Below are positions 22,250-34,913 of a stretch of 64,000 bases of DNA, one piece after another. The first letter of the stretch is position 1. Each line of letters starts with the position of its first letter. The position numbers and the translations under genes were made by a program. The notes under the pieces were generated by a model, which searched no databases, was not told the origin of the DNA, and saw only the letters and a program-made list of their open reading frames with translations. This DNA comes from Neopestalotiopsis rosae (taxonomy: Eukaryota; Ascomycota; Sordariomycetes; Amphisphaeriales; Sporocadaceae): the NCBI GenBank assembly GCA_023078685.1, contig JALGAS010000009.1:1798001-1862000 (forward strand), given 5' to 3'.

Positions 22250-24065
22250 TCATTTTACGTCAACAACAATAAATTTAAAGTGATTCTTACTTCTCCAGCT
22301 TGAAAGTAAGCTGATCGCGACAGGCATCCACTGTGCCAGAGCAAGGATCTGACCAAAGCTCCAGCTTGAATCCTCGTCTGTACTCGGTGCAAGGCTCTTA
22401 ACCTCTCGCCTGTATGAGATGAACTTGCCCAGGAAAAGCCAACTCATCGCGAGATAGAAGAAGCCCATGAAGAAGCGCACGTATCTCATGGTCCATGTGA
22501 AATGGGTTGCAAGCATGCCATACTGGTGCTTGATGTACTCCCCAGGACTAGATGATGGGCGTATCGGACTTATAGCTGGGACCAGGACGGCGAGCGTAGT
22601 CAGTAGACAGAACAAGTAGCACGGAGTTTGCACCCCAAGCCCAGCCGCAACCAGTTTTTGCAGGCTCCGCGTGTCTGCACTATAGACACAGTACTGTTCC
22701 CATACCATGGCTCTGTAGTAGTTGGTCTTGGTACTAGTGAGCAGTTCGAGGTCTAGCTCTCGTGAATAGCCCTCAGGATACTCTTTTGTAGTGTCATACC
22801 TGTCCAGACGATAGAACGCTTCCGTGTATTTGAACAGGTCCCACAAATTGCATTGCGACAGAACTCCAACTGCGATTGCGAGAGCGACCACAAGGCACCA
22901 GAGGACCAACCGCTGGTTGTGGGAACTAACGAGCTCAGTGACGATTTGGAGAACCATGCAAGGGAAGACGGAGAACACTGAAGTCAGGGTCGAACCAAGA
23001 AGCGAGTACGACCAGACGTCGTCTCTGCCAAGTTCTTGCTTGCGATTCAGATAAACTAGGTGCCGTGTTACCGTAGCTCCGAGCATCGCGACCGCAAAGA
23101 GGAGCGCAGTGTTGAGAAAGTCATCGACGGTATCCCTCATGGATTCGGCAACAAGGTCCCACTTCTTCCTTCTCTTGCCTTCTCCACGAGACTGACAAGA
23201 CTGATAAACGAATTGATCACCTGTCAGAATGAGGAAATACAGAGTCGTTAGGACGGCAACTGCCAAAGTCAGTGAGAGACTTCAAAGGGCAAATCGATGA
23301 ACATACGTATGGCATACGCCATTAGCATCTAATAAAAGTGTCAGTATGACTGCGTTGCTAGGGCGGTCAGACAAGACTGTGGCTTACCCCTCTCCCAGAA
23401 ACGTCGGCGTCGCCCCTTATATCCAACTTGTCACATATACTTTTGCTATCGCAAGAATATGATTTCATATGTGAGAAGGTCAGGATGGATTGCCAGGCTG
23501 CATATTCATCGTTGGTCATGGTCTTGTGGAACGTGTCATTCTGCCACATTCCATAGTGCCAAAGCATCACGTAGGAGCTCTGAACACGTGGATCGAGTTG
23601 CTCCCAAATGAGATTTGCGTTGATATCAAACTTCCAGTCACTCGTGACCATGGAACGAAGCCAAGTCGTAATAATCCCAATATCTCCGATCTTAGTGTTT
23701 GTGAAACAACCCCCCCACTTGGACTCAAGCAGAATTGAATCAGCAAAATAATCGATTGTGGCACTGCAGTTGAAGACGGGCTCGAGTTGACACGGGGTCG
23801 AGGTACTGCAATTGGCTCCAGCTATTGTCCTGAAGCTGGGGGCCAGCCACGAGCCACTGACATTGTAAGAACTGACCATGTTATACTTGGGCGACGAACA
23901 GTACGTAAGTGGAAATGAACAGAACTTCGAGCCAAATGTATGTGGATCGGGACGATAAGGTTGCTTGAATTGAGGTGAAAGCCAGGTGATGGTTAATGGT
24001 AGTGCAAATTTGCTGCTTATATTTATATTTCTTTGAGGCGTGAGCGACAGACTTTCACAATACAA
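22250..24065 (-). CDS. Large multi-pass membrane protein with cysteine-containing ectodomain, unknown function
   Basis: Exons 24065-23388, 23328-23307 (only 22 nt) and 23259-22250 join in frame across introns with GTAAGC and GTATGT donors. The joined junction reads 'GRGMLMAYAILAVLTTLYF', a continuous first membrane helix, which supports the tiny exon. The N-terminal ~220 residues look extracellular: several Cys, and N-glycosylation sequons such as NVS and NCS. The C-terminal ~340 residues contain about seven hydrophobic segments, with a long loop rich in charged residues. There is no ATG at 24065. The coding frame likely continues into an exon at about 24328-24100 with more Cys-rich sequence, but the connecting intron would be only ~35 bp, so the 5' end is unresolved. 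No family is recognised. Lesions are not seen in the 570 codons read. Confidence 0.6.
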
Positions 24066-24700
24066 GTTTTGTCTATTTAAACTGAGCTACCTTCTTCTTA
24101 TATACACTTTGGACTAGGAGCAGCAAAGTTTCTTAGTGAGCTACTAGATTTCTTGTATATCATGATCTTAGTGCACTGCGTAGCTACTTCGTCATGCATG
24201 CAATCGGGCTTTGATAGTGATGGAGCTAATTCAAGGCTTGCGACACGAAAAGGCACTAAAGCCTCTACGGTAATATTGCTACAGCCAACCTTGTCGTGAT
24301 ATCCATGCCCTCGGCTGAAAACCAGCACAGGTGCCTTAATGAATGCAAGGCAGACTTTGAGACATGTGAAAGATTAAGGGTTTTGGAGACGAAGAAAACA
24401 GACACTTTCCGCCATGCTTAATTGCGGCAAGTTGAATCGCTACTCGCTCTCTATAAGATCGTAGTAGTAATATGAGTATGCAAGCTCGACACTAGATAGT
24501 ACACTGTCACCAGGCTGATCTTGCAAATTGCAGCATGGCCGACATGCAGTTAGACTGGATGATTTGTATGCGGATAGTCCGAATTGAGATCCCGATTGCT
24601 TCGATCTTCCAGTCATTATTCCGCACCTCTCTAGAAATGTGTGGTAGTCATTCACCACTGTATTGTTGGAATATCATGAAGCGCACGTGATATACCTTCA

Positions 24701-24767
24701 AATCACTTACAATCACTTACAACCACTTACAATCACTTACAATCACTTACAATCACTTACAATCACT
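24701..24767 (+). repeat. 10-bp tandem repeat at the outer end of the left element copy
   Basis: Six full units of 'AATCACTTAC' (one reads AACCACTTAC) plus a partial unit. The right element copy has about 2.7 units at the matching end (34914-34940), so the copy number changed after duplication or differs between insertions. Confidence 0.85.
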
Positions 24768-25732
24768 GTCTCGTAGGGCCAGGTAAGGATGTTTCTGAAG
24801 TAAACTTTTGTCGTTATTTTCTGCCAGCGGAAATCAGGAGGCCTCCCGTCTCCGTGCACAAAACAACGACACTAAGAAATGGTCGGAGCTCAGATCTAAG
24901 CAAATCTCTTGCATTTGCCTTTAGCGAGTCTTTTACGTCGCACCAAACCTATACACGACGGCTCCAGAGGAGTTCTACAGATACCAAACCCTTTATAGTG
25001 CACACAAGACTCTGGAACCGACATTTGCAGTGGGGTTCCTTGATTGAGTCGTAAGCTATCCGACCAATTGGTGCGATCAATAATCGTTAGTATATCGCCA
25101 TATTCAGGTCACTAAGATGGCCACACGAAAGCAGATACCGGGTCAGAGTCAAAAACATACGATTTTAGTGACGCGCTTTAGGTTATATATGCACCGAATG
25201 AATTAGATCCCGACTTATATTAAGCTCGGGCGCTTAATCTTGGCTGGTATAATATAGTTATTCGAACGCCGAATACGCAGATAACTAATCAGATCGGCCT
25301 TGTCATTTCTCCATCATCATAGTAAATATAATGAAAGGTTAGAACGGAATGGTATATATCGTCCGAGAAACGTCCAATAGACCCGTGTAAGATGCTTGAT
25401 TCTGCTAGTTATATGATAATAATTGCAGTAGAAGAAGTCGTTGGTGTGAAAGTTCCTCTCATTAATTGGTGTTTTCTCGGTCACTGGCCTCTGCAGGAAA
25501 TAACGACTATATCCTCTGGGGTTTCTCGAAGAACAACGATAGCTCTCCTCCTAATTGACGTGCTCGGATTTAATGAGCTTATCAGCTATCCTGCAATACT
25601 TAAGACCTATAGGTATCTAATTTTGGAGGTGTCTATGGAGTTTATAACGAAATATTCCATATTTTTGACAAAAGGCCTCCTTTAACCTAAATAACTTGCT
25701 GCGTATGGATTCTGCAAATGCCTTCAGAATCT

Positions 25733-26086
25733 TTAAGAAAAGTGGTTGCGAGAAGCGCCAGACCCATCCAAGTCATTCGGAGCAAGGCGTCTCGCCGAAA
25801 GCGAGACTCGGCCGTTTAACCGGCGATGGATGTAGTAGAAGTGTTTGCTGGTTAATCCCAAATAAGTATTATCGATTAGGTCGAGGAAGTCAAAGATGGC
25901 ATAGTGGAGATCGGTAGGAAGATCACAGAGTTGCGGTCTGCGAGAGCGGTAATCCCACTGCAGATTGTCCTGAGCCTTTATAGTAAACAAGCATCGTCTA
26001 AATCGGCGATCTCTTTGAGGCTTCGACGGCTCGGTTGGATTAGACGGCCAGCTTATATAGCATTCTGATAATGACCTTGTGCCCAA
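25733..26086 (-). CDS. F-box-like protein frame within the left 2-kb element
   Basis: A 117-codon frame, 'MGTRSLSECYISWPSNP...', nearly identical to the frame in the right copy at 33596-33949. Residues about 50-90 fit an F-box: 'RPQLCDLPTDLHYAIFDFLD' followed by 'LIDNTYLGLTSKHFYYIHR'. F-boxes recruit substrates to SCF ubiquitin ligases through Skp1. The first codon is GTG in both copies (GTGCCC... is not seen; the copies begin with non-ATG triplets), so the true start lies elsewhere or the gene is dead. Past about residue 117 the frame stops in both copies at the same place, so the truncation predates their duplication or is genuine. Confidence 0.45.
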   Translation of the reverse strand: MGTRSLSECYISWPSNPTEPSKPQRDRRFRRCLFTIKAQDNLQWDYRSRRPQLCDLPTDLHYAIFDFLDLIDNTYLGLTSKHFYYIHRRLNGRVSLSARRLAPNDLDGSGASRNHFS

Positions 26087-26700
26087 ATGCCTAGGCCTTG
26101 TTGTCTAGCGATGGGGAGCTTTTTTTAAAAGAAGAACTGATGCCGTATGTGCCGAGTTTGAGGTTAGTTTAGCCCACGGATATATTGCTGTAACCGGTGC
26201 TTGATGCAGCCAACAATTTGCCTCACTATCAAAATTAGCGCACTGGCAAATGTGAAATACAAGGTCATAATGGTAGGAGAATTCGTAGAATTTGTGATCT
26301 TATTTGATTTATCAATGTGTTAAGTTCACAATATCTGGAGTCGGTAGTCAATAGTTTAGGGGTCCAAAACTCTTGTGTGCGAAATTTGACCGAGGCCAGC
26401 AATTATCTCACAGCCACGTTATAGCCGTGTCTAGAACCAATAGAAAAAAGAAACCTTTATAGATATGACGCAAAAGGGTTGTACTCAGACGTGCAGTGTG
26501 TCGTAATTTGCTGATTGTTTAGCATGGTAATTGTATTAACCTATCCACGTCCAGGTGGTTCCGGTGCTATTTCGTGTGGATGAATAATAATTGTAACTTA
26601 TAAGCCGACTCTATTTTGCCGCAGCTGGTGTTGCGGTACCTTTGATATTATGCGTGACTTTATGTATGAACTCTTAACACTCAACACCTACGTGTTCTGC

Positions 26701-29700
26701 CTGCAACAGCTCTCTGCAGCCATATCTTCAGCCACTCGACCTGTAGCTGATATAAAGCTTTACTCAGTAGATCGGAGAACCAAGCGTCCATACCAAACAA
26801 AGAGCTATCATTGTCTCATAGACAAATGCGTTATAATGTACCAATGCCCTGGTCTGGGACGCGGAAACGGTTCCCATCTGAACTACTGCACTTGCGAGAG
26901 CGTGACTAGACATTATGTTCCCCAGGACTAAAATATATTGAATTGTGCTATGAATAGGCGTCATAATAATTAAACTAAGCTGTTGAAAAATGGACGGCAG
27001 CGTGGCAGTTCAGATCACATCACGTTAGGCTAGAGGAGCGGGTTATTGGGGAATTTGGAAAGGCAAATGAGCAGGAGGGCCATGGCGCTAGCGGACGAAA
27101 AGCTTCTGTTATATTACAAGCGCAATTACCGCATCACCATGTTCAGTACTCATCGTCATACGAAGAACACCCCAGCAATCGGAAAATGTTTCGACAGAAG
27201 CTCGCATTGTACAAATATCGTACGACAGGTGTTTCGGGGCTGGGAAAGAGAAGAAGAAGAAACAAAAGATTATGAAGCCAACTTTATACGCCAATATCAC
27301 GGTTGCGAGATACACCGAAGCAACATCCAAAAAAAATCTAATAACAAACCAAAGCATTACATATCCTTTTGGAGTCAGATAATTTAGAGAGAAGGCTTGC
27401 CTTTTGGCGTCGATATTGATGGATCCACTCCTTGACTTACTTTATCAGCTGCCGGGCACAGGTAGTTACTGTATTAATAATTAGATTATTGCAGTAAAAT
27501 GACACAAGAGCACATGCTTGAGCATAAGGCCCTAGGCTTTGAGCTGTGGACAGTAGCGCGAAGGGCTAAGTTATGATCACGCTCTATGCACTCGGTCTTG
27601 AGCTCCTCTCAGAACTTGGCCGCTGCCATGCGGCTGCATTCCATCCTAGTTGCTCCGTTTTAATTTTGCGCCGGATGTCCTATTGCATCGGCGCGGGTCT
27701 GAGTGTGTCTTGGGTCATGGGGCCATACATTATTGGACCTCGCGTCGCGCGATAGCCGTCACTCCTGTATTGGACTTTTGGCGCTCCATGTCTGCAGCGG
27801 TGCCGCCGTGATCATCGCTGTCCATTTCATCACTGTCATTGTGATGGCCATTCACGGCCGTTCCGGCTGTGCTTTCTGTAACCACGGGGTTGGGAGATTC
27901 TGAATCAACGAAGGTGTTCTGTGGTACTGTGTCACATGAGGCCAAATCCAACGGCGAGTTATATGTGACAGACATGCTGCTCCCGTCTGGTGGGGTTACT
28001 GACACTGCTGTGGGCTTGCGCGCCGGATCATCCAAGGGGTTGCAGTACCCTTAGTCCGGAGTTCAGGCGTGTTGTCAAACCTGTCATTGCTGAGAGTTGT
28101 GAGTACGTAGTTATGCAGCAACAGGTCCAAAGGAAATTGGTGGGCATAATTGCTGCTTGTATCTGTCTCAAGACATTGTGCTCATCTGGAGAAGTACACT
28201 CTAAAGCTGCCAATGAAAGATTACTACATACAGTAAAACATCCCGAAGAAATATACTGTGGGAATCGAGAAGTAATCTATTGAGTGCCGTGGAACAGTCA
28301 GTCGGTCCCTCAACGGTTTACTCGACACCGTCCCAGAAGGCTACCATGGTCTTTGATCTTGTTTACACCCCAACGTAATGAATGGGTATAGATTGCGCAC
28401 AACGATCTGACAATTGACAACGGCACAGTAAGTGGCAATCTGGTAATTGCCTGCCGGGCCAGCGAACCAATATTTATCCCAAAATTAAAGAACTCCTGCA
28501 GATGGAACATATCATTCTCTAGTAGCTGCTTAGTCAAATGCAATGTACTTTGTGCCTATTTGACATAAGTCGCGTAAACTCTCACTCGAAGATCTGCAAA
28601 TTCGAAACCGGTTATTTATCGTCCTTTGGAAGACTTCAGATGACTGAACTGGACAGTATCTAGATGCACGTTCAGTTCCTAGATAAACGTAACAATTATA
28701 TCATATTTACATACCCTCCTTGGCGTAACCTAGCCTAAGAGCTTCTAGATGTAGGTAGATAGGCAGTAATGGACTGCTAACGCGACTAACCTGCCACTGG
28801 TTAGACCCAACTTTGTGTACGCTTATGTGCCTTGGACCTTGGTGCCACCCCCAGATAGGCGCGAAAAAGAAAGAAAAAGGGAAAAAGGGAAAAAGGGAAA
28901 CCCTACCCGAGATGTCTAAAATTGCTAAGGGAGTCTATTTGTTTCCGAATTGGTGTATATCACGCTGTCGCAAATAAGATTTGTTAGTTAACGGACGGTC
29001 TCCGTGTGAAGTTGATTGGCTGGCCCGATAATTTCTTATTACCTCCCAATTAATTGTAGCTGCTTCAAGCTGTGCTGGGGGTGGCAATTTGATGAACCGA
29101 ATATGGCAATATACGAAGCGCGGTGACAAAGGCAAGCTCTTAGCGAAATTACTAGCCAGTAGTTATAAGGTGCATAATCGTTGGTATTATCATCATCACA
29201 CTGTCTTTGTTCGCAACAGACTCGACGCCGTCCACGGTAACCTTCGGCGCGAACTATATCTTGTCGGGGGGACTCGAAGAAGCGGCCAGGGCGTTTATGG
29301 CTCTTTATTAGTATGTAGTAAAAGAGGCGCTTTACGGTACGGCCGGGCCGTGGCAGCAAAACGAGCTTTAACAGTTATCCACTTAGACTAACGCTAAGCT
29401 GCCGACCAACAAAAAGTGCTGGTTAGCGTTTAAAGAAGCTGCTAGCAACCTGTAGCAAATCGTGTATATATGCATATAGTAGTTAGGGATTATGGAAAGC
29501 CTGTTCACGAGGCAAGTTTCTAACCGGCTCTCCTTACAACACTAGGAGATTGCATCAAAGGGCACAAATCTTTGTAGGATGCCCACTTCTTATAAAGGGA
29601 CATATTTAAATAATTTCATGCTGGAACGAGAATAATAGGAACGTGTCCTTGTTGTTATTTCTAATCGATCTCGACCACTGCGGTGGATGTATCCCCAAAT

Positions 29701-30240
29701 CAGAATTTAGAATGGTTTATAATCGTATGCATATATAAACGCTGCAATCGGACGTGATAGACCAGTGTGTGAAGAAGGAAGCAACAGGAAGAACGTAAAT
29801 ATAGTGTTGAAGTGTACATTCATATATGAGTTTTTCCCCAGCAATCGAAACAGCTTATTTCCGTTCGCATAGAAACCATTGTTCTCTCCGAAAAGGCTTT
29901 TAGCGGAACAATGCGCAACCGTGAAGATACGTGAATCGTCCTCGATGCGCTCCATGAGCGTTCTGCGAGCTTAGCCACCAAAACTAGCCACTAATTACAA
30001 ATGATAGCTCTGATCACGCTGATCCAAAGAGACATCTTTTCCAGTATTGTGTTACATGTCACTGCTGGAAACAACACAAGGTGCACTAGATTTGGATCGC
30101 ATCACCGTCCTGTTACATTTCTAGCCGTAGACCAAAGTGGTGCCGGTAGATAATCAGTGTTTTCTCTCTTCCTTCCATACGAGCATTTTAGCACATAGAA
30201 AATCATACTGTTTCTCCGCGACTGCACCTTGGCCGTCGTG
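26701..30240. other. Gene-poor stretch inside the inverted pair
   Basis: No convincing gene. A minus-strand frame at 28035-27730 (101 codons) is coding-like, hydrophilic and acidic ('HHNDSDEMDSDDHGG') and may be the last exon of a lost gene. A purine-rich stretch with 'GAAAAAGG' repeats lies at 28863-28900. 28.6-30.1 kb is AT-rich. Confidence 0.35.
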
Positions 30241-30245
30241 GGCAG

Positions 30246-31818
30246 TCAAATACTGCTCAGTTTAGGACTGCCCTCGCACGCGGGCGGGGAGAACTTGGTC
30301 TCAATAAAGACCTTTTGGATTCCGTCCTGCTTCTTCTCAAAAGCGTAGTATACCTTGTCAATGTCCTCGATCCGGTAGCGGTGCGACACCATCTGAAGCG
30401 GGTCGAGGTCACCCGTCTTGATCTGCTCCAGCAGATCCTCCCAGTACTTGTGCACGGGGGCCTGGCCGTTGCCGATGAGGCGGATGCCGCGCTCCATGAG
30501 AGAGCCGATGTTGAAATGGTTCGTCTGTGAGTGACATATTGGTACCGACCATGAAGGGCAGCTAATAAGACGTAATGATCATGTTTGGGTGGGTAGGTCC
30601 AAAGGTTCAGCAAGGGATTTATTTTTATACCGACACCACGGTTGATTATACGGTGAGACAGTGAAATGGGAGGGAAAAGAAGGAGGAGAGGGGAGGGGGG
30701 TGTGGTTCTGTGACTATGGGAGGAAGAATCAAACTTACATAACCAACATAAACACCCGTCACACCACATCTGCCATAACTCCTTACACCCTCAATCATCT
30801 CGTTCAAGATTTCGCTCGTGTCTGTTTCGACGCCGGTGAACATCTCGACCCAGTGCATCCAGCCCTTGGCATACTCGCCGGCGGCACACTCGAGGGCGAC
30901 GTCGGGGCCGCGGTCGCCGCAAAGCTGCTTGAGGCGGGAAACGACTGTATCCTTGTTGGTGACGCCGAAGCTGAGCGCCTTGTAATCGACGACCTCGATC
31001 TTGGCGGCGTAGCGCGCGGGCCACCGTTCTCGGATGATGGACAGCCGGGGCTCCGTGTCGACAAAGATGACCTTGGCGGCGCCGGCGTTGGCCGCAAAGA
31101 CACCGGCCATCTGACCGATGGGACCTGCACCGAAGACGGCGACGTGGTCTCCCTCGTATATGGCCGTGTCATGCGCGCAGTTGTAGCTTGTGGGCAGCAC
31201 ATCGCTCAGGTACAATGCCTTCTCGTCCGGGACGCCCTCGGGGATCTCAAGCAGGTTGACGTCGCCCAAGGGCACACGAACGTACTCGGCCTGGCCGCCC
31301 GCGAACCCGCCCGTGAAGTGGCTGTAACCGAACATGCCGGCTGTCTGGGCACCATACAGGCTCCGGGCCACGGTGTTGGCATTGGTCTTCTCACACTGCG
31401 AGCTGAGCTTCTGCTTACAGAAGAAGCAGTCGCCGCACGCGATCTGGAAGCTAGCGACGTACCGCCGGCCCTTCTTGCACTTGGTCACTGCGGGCCCCAC
31501 CTCGTCGACAATGCCGCAGAACTCATGGCCTAAGATATCTCCCTTGTTCATCTCGATAACCGAGCCGTGCAGCAGGTGCAGGTCTGACCCGCACACGGTA
31601 CTGCCCGTTACCTTGAGGATCACGTCGCTGGCCTCGATGATCCTGGGCCGCGGCACGTCCTGCACCTCGACCTTGTTCTTGCCGAGCCAGACCAGCGCCT
31701 TCATCGTCGACGACCCATCGCCGGTCTGCTTGTAGCTCGCCACGTCCTGCTGGATGACGGACGAGGAGTCGTGGCCCACCAGTTTCTCGACTCCGTAGAC
31801 TGCTTGTGATACTGCCAT
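30246..31818 (-). CDS. Zinc-dependent medium-chain dehydrogenase (formaldehyde/alcohol dehydrogenase-like)
   Basis: ATG at 31818 starts exon 1 (31818-30739). Exon 2 (30524-30246) joins in phase 0 after a 214-bp intron with GTAAGT and CAG ends, giving 452 aa. Catalytic-zinc ligands are visible as 'VCGSDLHLLHG' (Cys76) and 'GHEF' (His98-Glu99). The structural-zinc loop is 'CGDCFFCKQKLSSQC' (Cys128, 131, 134, 142) and the NAD-binding fold 'FGAGPIGQMAG' (about 229-239). The pattern resembles glutathione-independent formaldehyde dehydrogenase-like enzymes of fungi, which oxidise alcohols or aldehyde adducts with NAD. The exact substrate is not inferable. About 38 residues precede the usual start at 'MKALVWLG'. 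The normally conserved 'KGDRV' reads 'KGRRY', a possible substitution. Codon use is GC-rich, unlike the flanks. It sits between the inverted 2-kb elements. Confidence 0.9.
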
Positions 31819-31899
31819 GATTTTGTATTTGATTTTAGTTCTGCTGCGTGTATCGTATCTTCCTTGTCTCGTCTTCCAGCCTCGTGAGATCATATGGTG

Positions 31900-32981
31900 G
31901 ATTGCCCACTCCACGACACGAATAGCAAAATTGTGGATAGTAGAATGTCAAAACATTATCAAAGAAATCCTAAAAGCGAAGTTATTTGAGGCCAAATATA
32001 TAATATCCGTACACCTACGTCAAGCATGCGTGTATAGATAAGTTACACTTTCCAGAAGACAAGACGACCCCACCTGATGTCATCTGCACAGCACAACAAC
32101 GTCAAGCGTACGAATCGGATAGGCTTTCCCCTTTTCACCTCCATAGTTTCACGCACGTCCGCCAATGGTTAACCTAGCTTTCCTAGTGCCTTCTTCCTGT
32201 GACTTGACCTATCTGTTTAAGGGACAAGGCAAAGTTGGACGCGGCTGAAGTTTGACTACCGTAGCTTTAGCTACGCCATGGAGTGCGGCGGCAGCCAATA
32301 TACATTACCCGACGAAGCCGTCAATAGGGGACATTGCACATAGCCTCTTTATACAGCCCTACGTGATCGTTTGATACTTGAAGATCGAAATGTTGGATTC
32401 GTACAGTAGACACCCCTTAATTGAAAATTGAGCCTTTTGCTTGTTTTGTATGTGCACAAAAGCTTTACACCTCTCTAGTAGCTAACTTCCTCCATCTCAG
32501 AATACTGTAAATGAGGTAAGTATGTGGTTATTTTGTTTGATTTATCAACCTTCCAGGCATTTTTCAGTGCTTGATAATGGTGTGCAGCATTTTTGCGCAA
32601 ATTGAAGCAAACTTTGAACGCCGTAGCAAAGACCAAGATTCACATGTGATTTCATATTTGATGCGAACCTCTATATTCCCTAGCAAGGCTGGATACGCTA
32701 ACATTATGGACAACCACACATGCGGATTCCACCTTATTCACTTAGATTTGCAATAAGCAAGGCCACTTCCTAATGATAACTTAGACCTCCCCAACCCCGC
32801 TTGCATTGAACTATTAAAGACCACATAATTTATACGTCATGTTTACGAAAACCTTCGGTCTCTGGTGAGGTTCCTCAGTTTAATCCATCTAAGAATGGGT
32901 AGCAATATAACAACAGCACTTCGACCGCAGCCACGCTTGAAAAACCCAAGTCGTTCGACCAGCCTCACGCCAATGTTTAGC
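31900..32981. other. Promoter side of the dehydrogenase gene and AT-rich stretch without a gene
   Basis: No gene seen. Divergent from the dehydrogenase start, the sequence becomes AT-rich toward the right element copy. Confidence 0.35.
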
Positions 32982-33595
32982 GCAGAACACGTAGGTGTTG
33001 AGTGTTAAGAGTTCATACATGAAGTCACGCATGATATCAAAGGTACCGCAACACCAGCTGCGGCAAAATAGAGTCGGCTTATAAATTACAATTATCATTC
33101 ATCCACACGAAATAGCACCGGAACCACCTGGACGTGGATAGGTTGATGCAATTACTATGCTAGACAATTAGCAAATTACGATATATTGCACGTCTGAGTA
33201 CAACCCTTTTGCGTCATATCTGTAAAGGTTTCTTTTTTCTATTGGTTCTAGACACGGCTATGACGTGGCTGTGAGATAGTTGCTGGCCTCGGTCAAGTTT
33301 CGCACACAAGAGTTTTGGACCCCTGAACTATTAACCACCGACTCCAGATATTATAAACTTAACACATTAATAAATCAAACAAAATCACAAATTCTACGAA
33401 TTCTCCTACCATTATGACCTTATGTTTCACATTTGCCAGTGCGCTAATTTTAATAATAAGGCAAATTATTGGCTGCATCAAGCACCGGTTGCAGCAATAT
33501 ATCCGTAGGCTAAGCTAACCTCAAACTCGGCACATACGGCATCAGTTCTTCTTTTGAAAGAAGCTCCCCATCGCTAGACAACAAGGCCTAGGCAT

Positions 33596-33949
33596 TTGGG
33601 CACAAAGTCATTATCAAAATGCTATATAAGCTGGCCGTCTAATCCAACCGAGCCGTCGAAGCCTCAAAAAGATCGCCGACTTAAACGATGCTTGTCTACC
33701 ATAAAGGCTCAGGACAATCTGCAATGGGATTACCGCTCTCGCAGACCGCAACTCTATGATCTTCCTACCGATCTCCACTATGCCATCTTTAACTTCCTCG
33801 ACCTAATCGATAGTACTTATTTAGGATTAACCAGCAAACACTTCTACTACATCCATCGCCGGTTAAACGGCCGAGTCTCGCTTTCGGCGAGACGCCTTGC
33901 TCCGAATAACTTGGATGGGTCTGGCGCTTCTCGCAACCACTTTTCTTAA
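33596..33949 (+). CDS. F-box-like protein frame within the right 2-kb element
   Basis: A 117-codon frame matching that of the left copy with a small number of substitutions (for example Cys to Tyr in 'RPQLYDLPTDLHYAIFNFLD'). The F-box core, including Leu-Pro and the hydrophobic spacing to 'LTSKHFYYIHR', is preserved in both copies. Preserved frame despite transition mutations could reflect selection before silencing, or chance over a short stretch. The frame begins at a non-ATG triplet. Confidence 0.45.
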   Translation: MGTKSLSKCYISWPSNPTEPSKPQKDRRLKRCLSTIKAQDNLQWDYRSRRPQLYDLPTDLHYAIFNFLDLIDSTYLGLTSKHFYYIHRRLNGRVSLSARRLAPNNLDGSGASRNHFS

Positions 33950-34913
33950 AGATTCTGAAGGCATCTGCAGAATCCACACGCAGCAAGTCATCCAAATTGA
34001 GGGAGGCCTTTTATCAAAAATATGGAACATTTCGTTATAAACTCCATAGACACCTCCAAAATTAGATACCTATAGGTCTTGAGTATTGCAGGATAGCTAA
34101 TAAGCTCATCAAATCCGAGCACGTCAATCAGGAGGAGAGCTATCGTTATTCTTCGAGAAACCCCAGAGGATATAGTCGTCATTTCCTACAGAGGCCAGTA
34201 ACCGAGAAAACACCAATTAATAAGAGGAACTTTCACACCAACGACTTCTTCTACTGCAATTATTATCATATAACTAGCAGAATCAAGCATCTTACACGGG
34301 TCTATTAGACGTTTCTCGGACGATATATACCATTCCGTTCTAACCTTTCATCATATTCACTATAATGATGGAGAAATGACAAGGCCGATCTAATTAGTTA
34401 TCTGCGTATTCGGCGTTCGAATAACTATATTATACCAGCCAAAATTAAGCGCCCGAGCTCAATATAAATCGGGATCTAATTCATTCGGTGCATATGTAAC
34501 CTAAAGCGCGTCACTAAAGTCGTATATTTTTGACTCTAACCCGGTATCTGCTTTCGTATGGCCATCTTAGTGACCTAAATATGGCGATACACTAACGATT
34601 ATTAATCGCACCAATTGGTCGGATAGCTTACGACTCAATCAAGGAACCCCACTGCAAATGTCGGTTCCAGAATCTTGTGTGCACTATAAAGGGTTTGGTA
34701 TCTATAAAACTCCTCTGGAGCCGTCGTATATAGGTTTGGTGCGACGTAAAAGACTCGCTAAAGGCAAATGCAAGAGATTTGCTTAGATCTGAGCTCCGAC
34801 CATTTCTCAGTGTCGTTGTTTTGTGCACGGAGACGGGAGGCCTCCTAATTTCCGCTAGCAGAAAACAACGACAAAAGTTTACTTCAGAAACATCCTTACC
34901 TGGCCCTACGAGA

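Larger units (their letters stand above)
24700..26700 (+). mobile_element. 2-kb dispersed element, left copy of an inverted pair
   Basis: This segment matches 32982-34940 as reverse complement over its whole length. The outer end is a tandem array of the 10-bp unit 'AATCACTTAC'; the inner end is 'CCTACGTGTTCTGC'. Inside is an F-box-like frame (26086-25733, minus). All sequence differences I checked between copies in the F-box part are transitions. No terminal inverted repeats or LTR pair were found, so the class of element is open. Confidence 0.75.

Noticed and set aside
30661..31533. A 290-codon open frame opposite the dehydrogenase
   Set aside because: Antisense shadow of a GC-rich gene; no domain, and the minus strand gives a full zinc dehydrogenase.
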